Positions 63,101 through 64,000 of a DNA stretch of 64,000 nt are shown here, in pieces. The position numbers and the translations under genes are program-made. The notes beneath the pieces are model-generated. The model worked only from the letters and a program-made list of their open reading frames with translations. It did not search any database and was not told the DNA's origin. Every line of letters begins with the position of its first letter. Positions within the stretch are counted from its first letter, which is position 1. Where the stretch lies: assembly GCA_947685225.1 (NCBI GenBank), contig CANTUV010000026.1:54955501-55019500 (forward strand), read 5' to 3'. Source of the DNA: Garcia nutans (Eukaryota; Streptophyta; Magnoliopsida; Malpighiales; Euphorbiaceae).

Positions 63101-64000
63101 TATTCAAAATTGGAGTAATATCTCCAATAGCAGAAATAGGCAAAATATTACCATTAGCAACCTGGATATGTTGAGAACCATGATAGGGATGCACATTATT
63201 TAATAAATCAATTGAGCTAGTCATATGATTTGATGCAGCAGAATCAATAAGCCAAGATTTAGATGATGTCTTACCATTACCATTACCTTGAATACCCAAG
63301 GCTGAAAAAATCATTTGTTGCACCATTTCAGGAGTGAGAATTGTTGCTGCTGGTGCATGAGTTTGATTAGATGTTACTGGTGCAATAGTGGAAGTTGCAT
63401 TTGCAATTTGATGGCCTGAAGAATTGGTAGCACTAGATTGAGCAGCATTGGTTTGACGATTTTGCGGCCGAATGGAGCATTCTTTAATAATATGTCCTGG
63501 CTGCTTGCAATAATTGCAGAATTTCTTGGTACAATTAGCTGCAATATGACCATAATTTTTACAGCTAAAGCATTGAACCTTACTCATATCTCGACCTCTA
63601 CCTCTTCCTTGAGCAGAGAAAGCCACAGGAGTAACAGCCAATTTTTCTTGTTCAAAATGTGCTAGAGTAGCCAAGCGTTGTTCTTCACGAAGCAATTCAG
63701 AAAAACAATCATCTAATGTAGGAGAAGGATTACGACCCATTAATTGAGAACGAATGCTCTCAAATTCAGATCGAAGCTTCATCAAAAACTGATCTCGCTT
63801 GCTAATCTCATGAACTTTCAACACTTCAGTAAGAGATTCTTCAGGAATCTTAGTACAAACAATTTCAGAAAATTCAGCCCAAAGACTTTGAAAGCCAGAA
63901 TAATACTCTTGAATAGACATGTTTCCCTGAGTATATTGTGCAATATCACATTCCAACTGAAATCTTCTAGCAGAATTTGGTTGATTATAAACCTTTTCTA
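60114..64000 (-). mobile_element. Ty1/copia retrotransposon gag-pol polyprotein, uninterrupted, running off the window
   Basis: One frame is open from the window edge to TGA at 60116-60114, at least 1,295 codons without a break. Order along the protein: gag with two CCHC knuckles (CFSCKNYGHIAANC and CNYCKQPGHIIKEC), protease (WLIDSAASNHMT, a variant of the usual DSG), pre-integrase (WHKRLGHP), integrase (FIDDYSRYTW, RSDSGGEY, PYTPQQNGLAERKNR), reverse transcriptase (CKWVYSLK, QLDVKNAFLHGDL, SLYGLKQAPRAW, catalytic YVDDIVVTG) and RNase H (YSDADWAGC, STESEYCA, HADNTSA, RTKHIEVDCHYIRE). The gag start and 5' LTR lie outside. An intact frame implies a recent insertion. The element sits inside a receptor-kinase exon. 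Confidence 0.95.

Noticed and set aside
1..64000. tRNA, rRNA or CRISPR features
   Set aside because: No complete tRNA cloverleaf, ribosomal segment or spacer-repeat array was seen; the only tRNA-like boxes belong to the SINE dimer, and the 48-base minisatellite has no variable spacers.

Overview
This is a 64 kb stretch of nuclear DNA from a dicot plant. The evidence is very AT-rich intergenic DNA, GT-AG introns, single-copy plant genes (PECT1, SCARECROW, a mitochondrial-type FolD, GAUT7, a LURP-one-related gene) and plant Ty1/copia, Ty3/gypsy and LINE elements. The proteins look like those of a woody rosid, but the genus cannot be fixed from the sequence alone.

Layout. 2.4-3.8 kb (+): a two-exon LURP-one-related (LOR) gene. 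4.8-9.7 kb (-): an intact eight-exon gene for CTP:phosphoethanolamine cytidylyltransferase (PECT1). 9.7-19.1 kb: AT-rich DNA with a hairpin, a long foldback element and an RNase H remnant, then a composite of a truncated LINE reverse transcriptase (+) joined directly to a truncated Ty3/gypsy element (-) that keeps its 5' LTR, primer-binding site, gag and most of pol. 19.5-21.5 kb (-): a mitochondrial FolD (FOLD1-type) gene with signs of decay. 21.5-42 kb: gene-free DNA holding a tandem SINE dimer, a second copy of the foldback family, a 2.6 kb solo LTR, two MITEs (one with an exact 8-bp target-site duplication) and another RNase H remnant. 42.7-45.6 kb (+): the GRAS transcription factor SCARECROW, intact, with a duplicated upstream segment. 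45.6-52.3 kb: AT-rich DNA with a minisatellite and an inverted-repeat element. 52.3-57.6 kb (-): a GAUT7-type galacturonosyltransferase that carries one frameshift and two in-frame stops, so a pseudogene as read. 59.3-64 kb (-): the 3' end of an LRR receptor-kinase gene interrupted by a Ty1/copia element whose open reading frame runs off the window.

The genes do not form a pathway. Three intact genes (LOR, PECT1, SCR) alternate with three damaged ones (FOLD1-like, GAUT7-like, receptor kinase). This would fit gene loss from one copy of a duplicated region, but that is inference. I found no new multi-gene system. The most informative observations are the three decaying genes, the copia insertion at a definable base within a kinase exon, the SINE dimer, and several unnamed foldback and MITE families.
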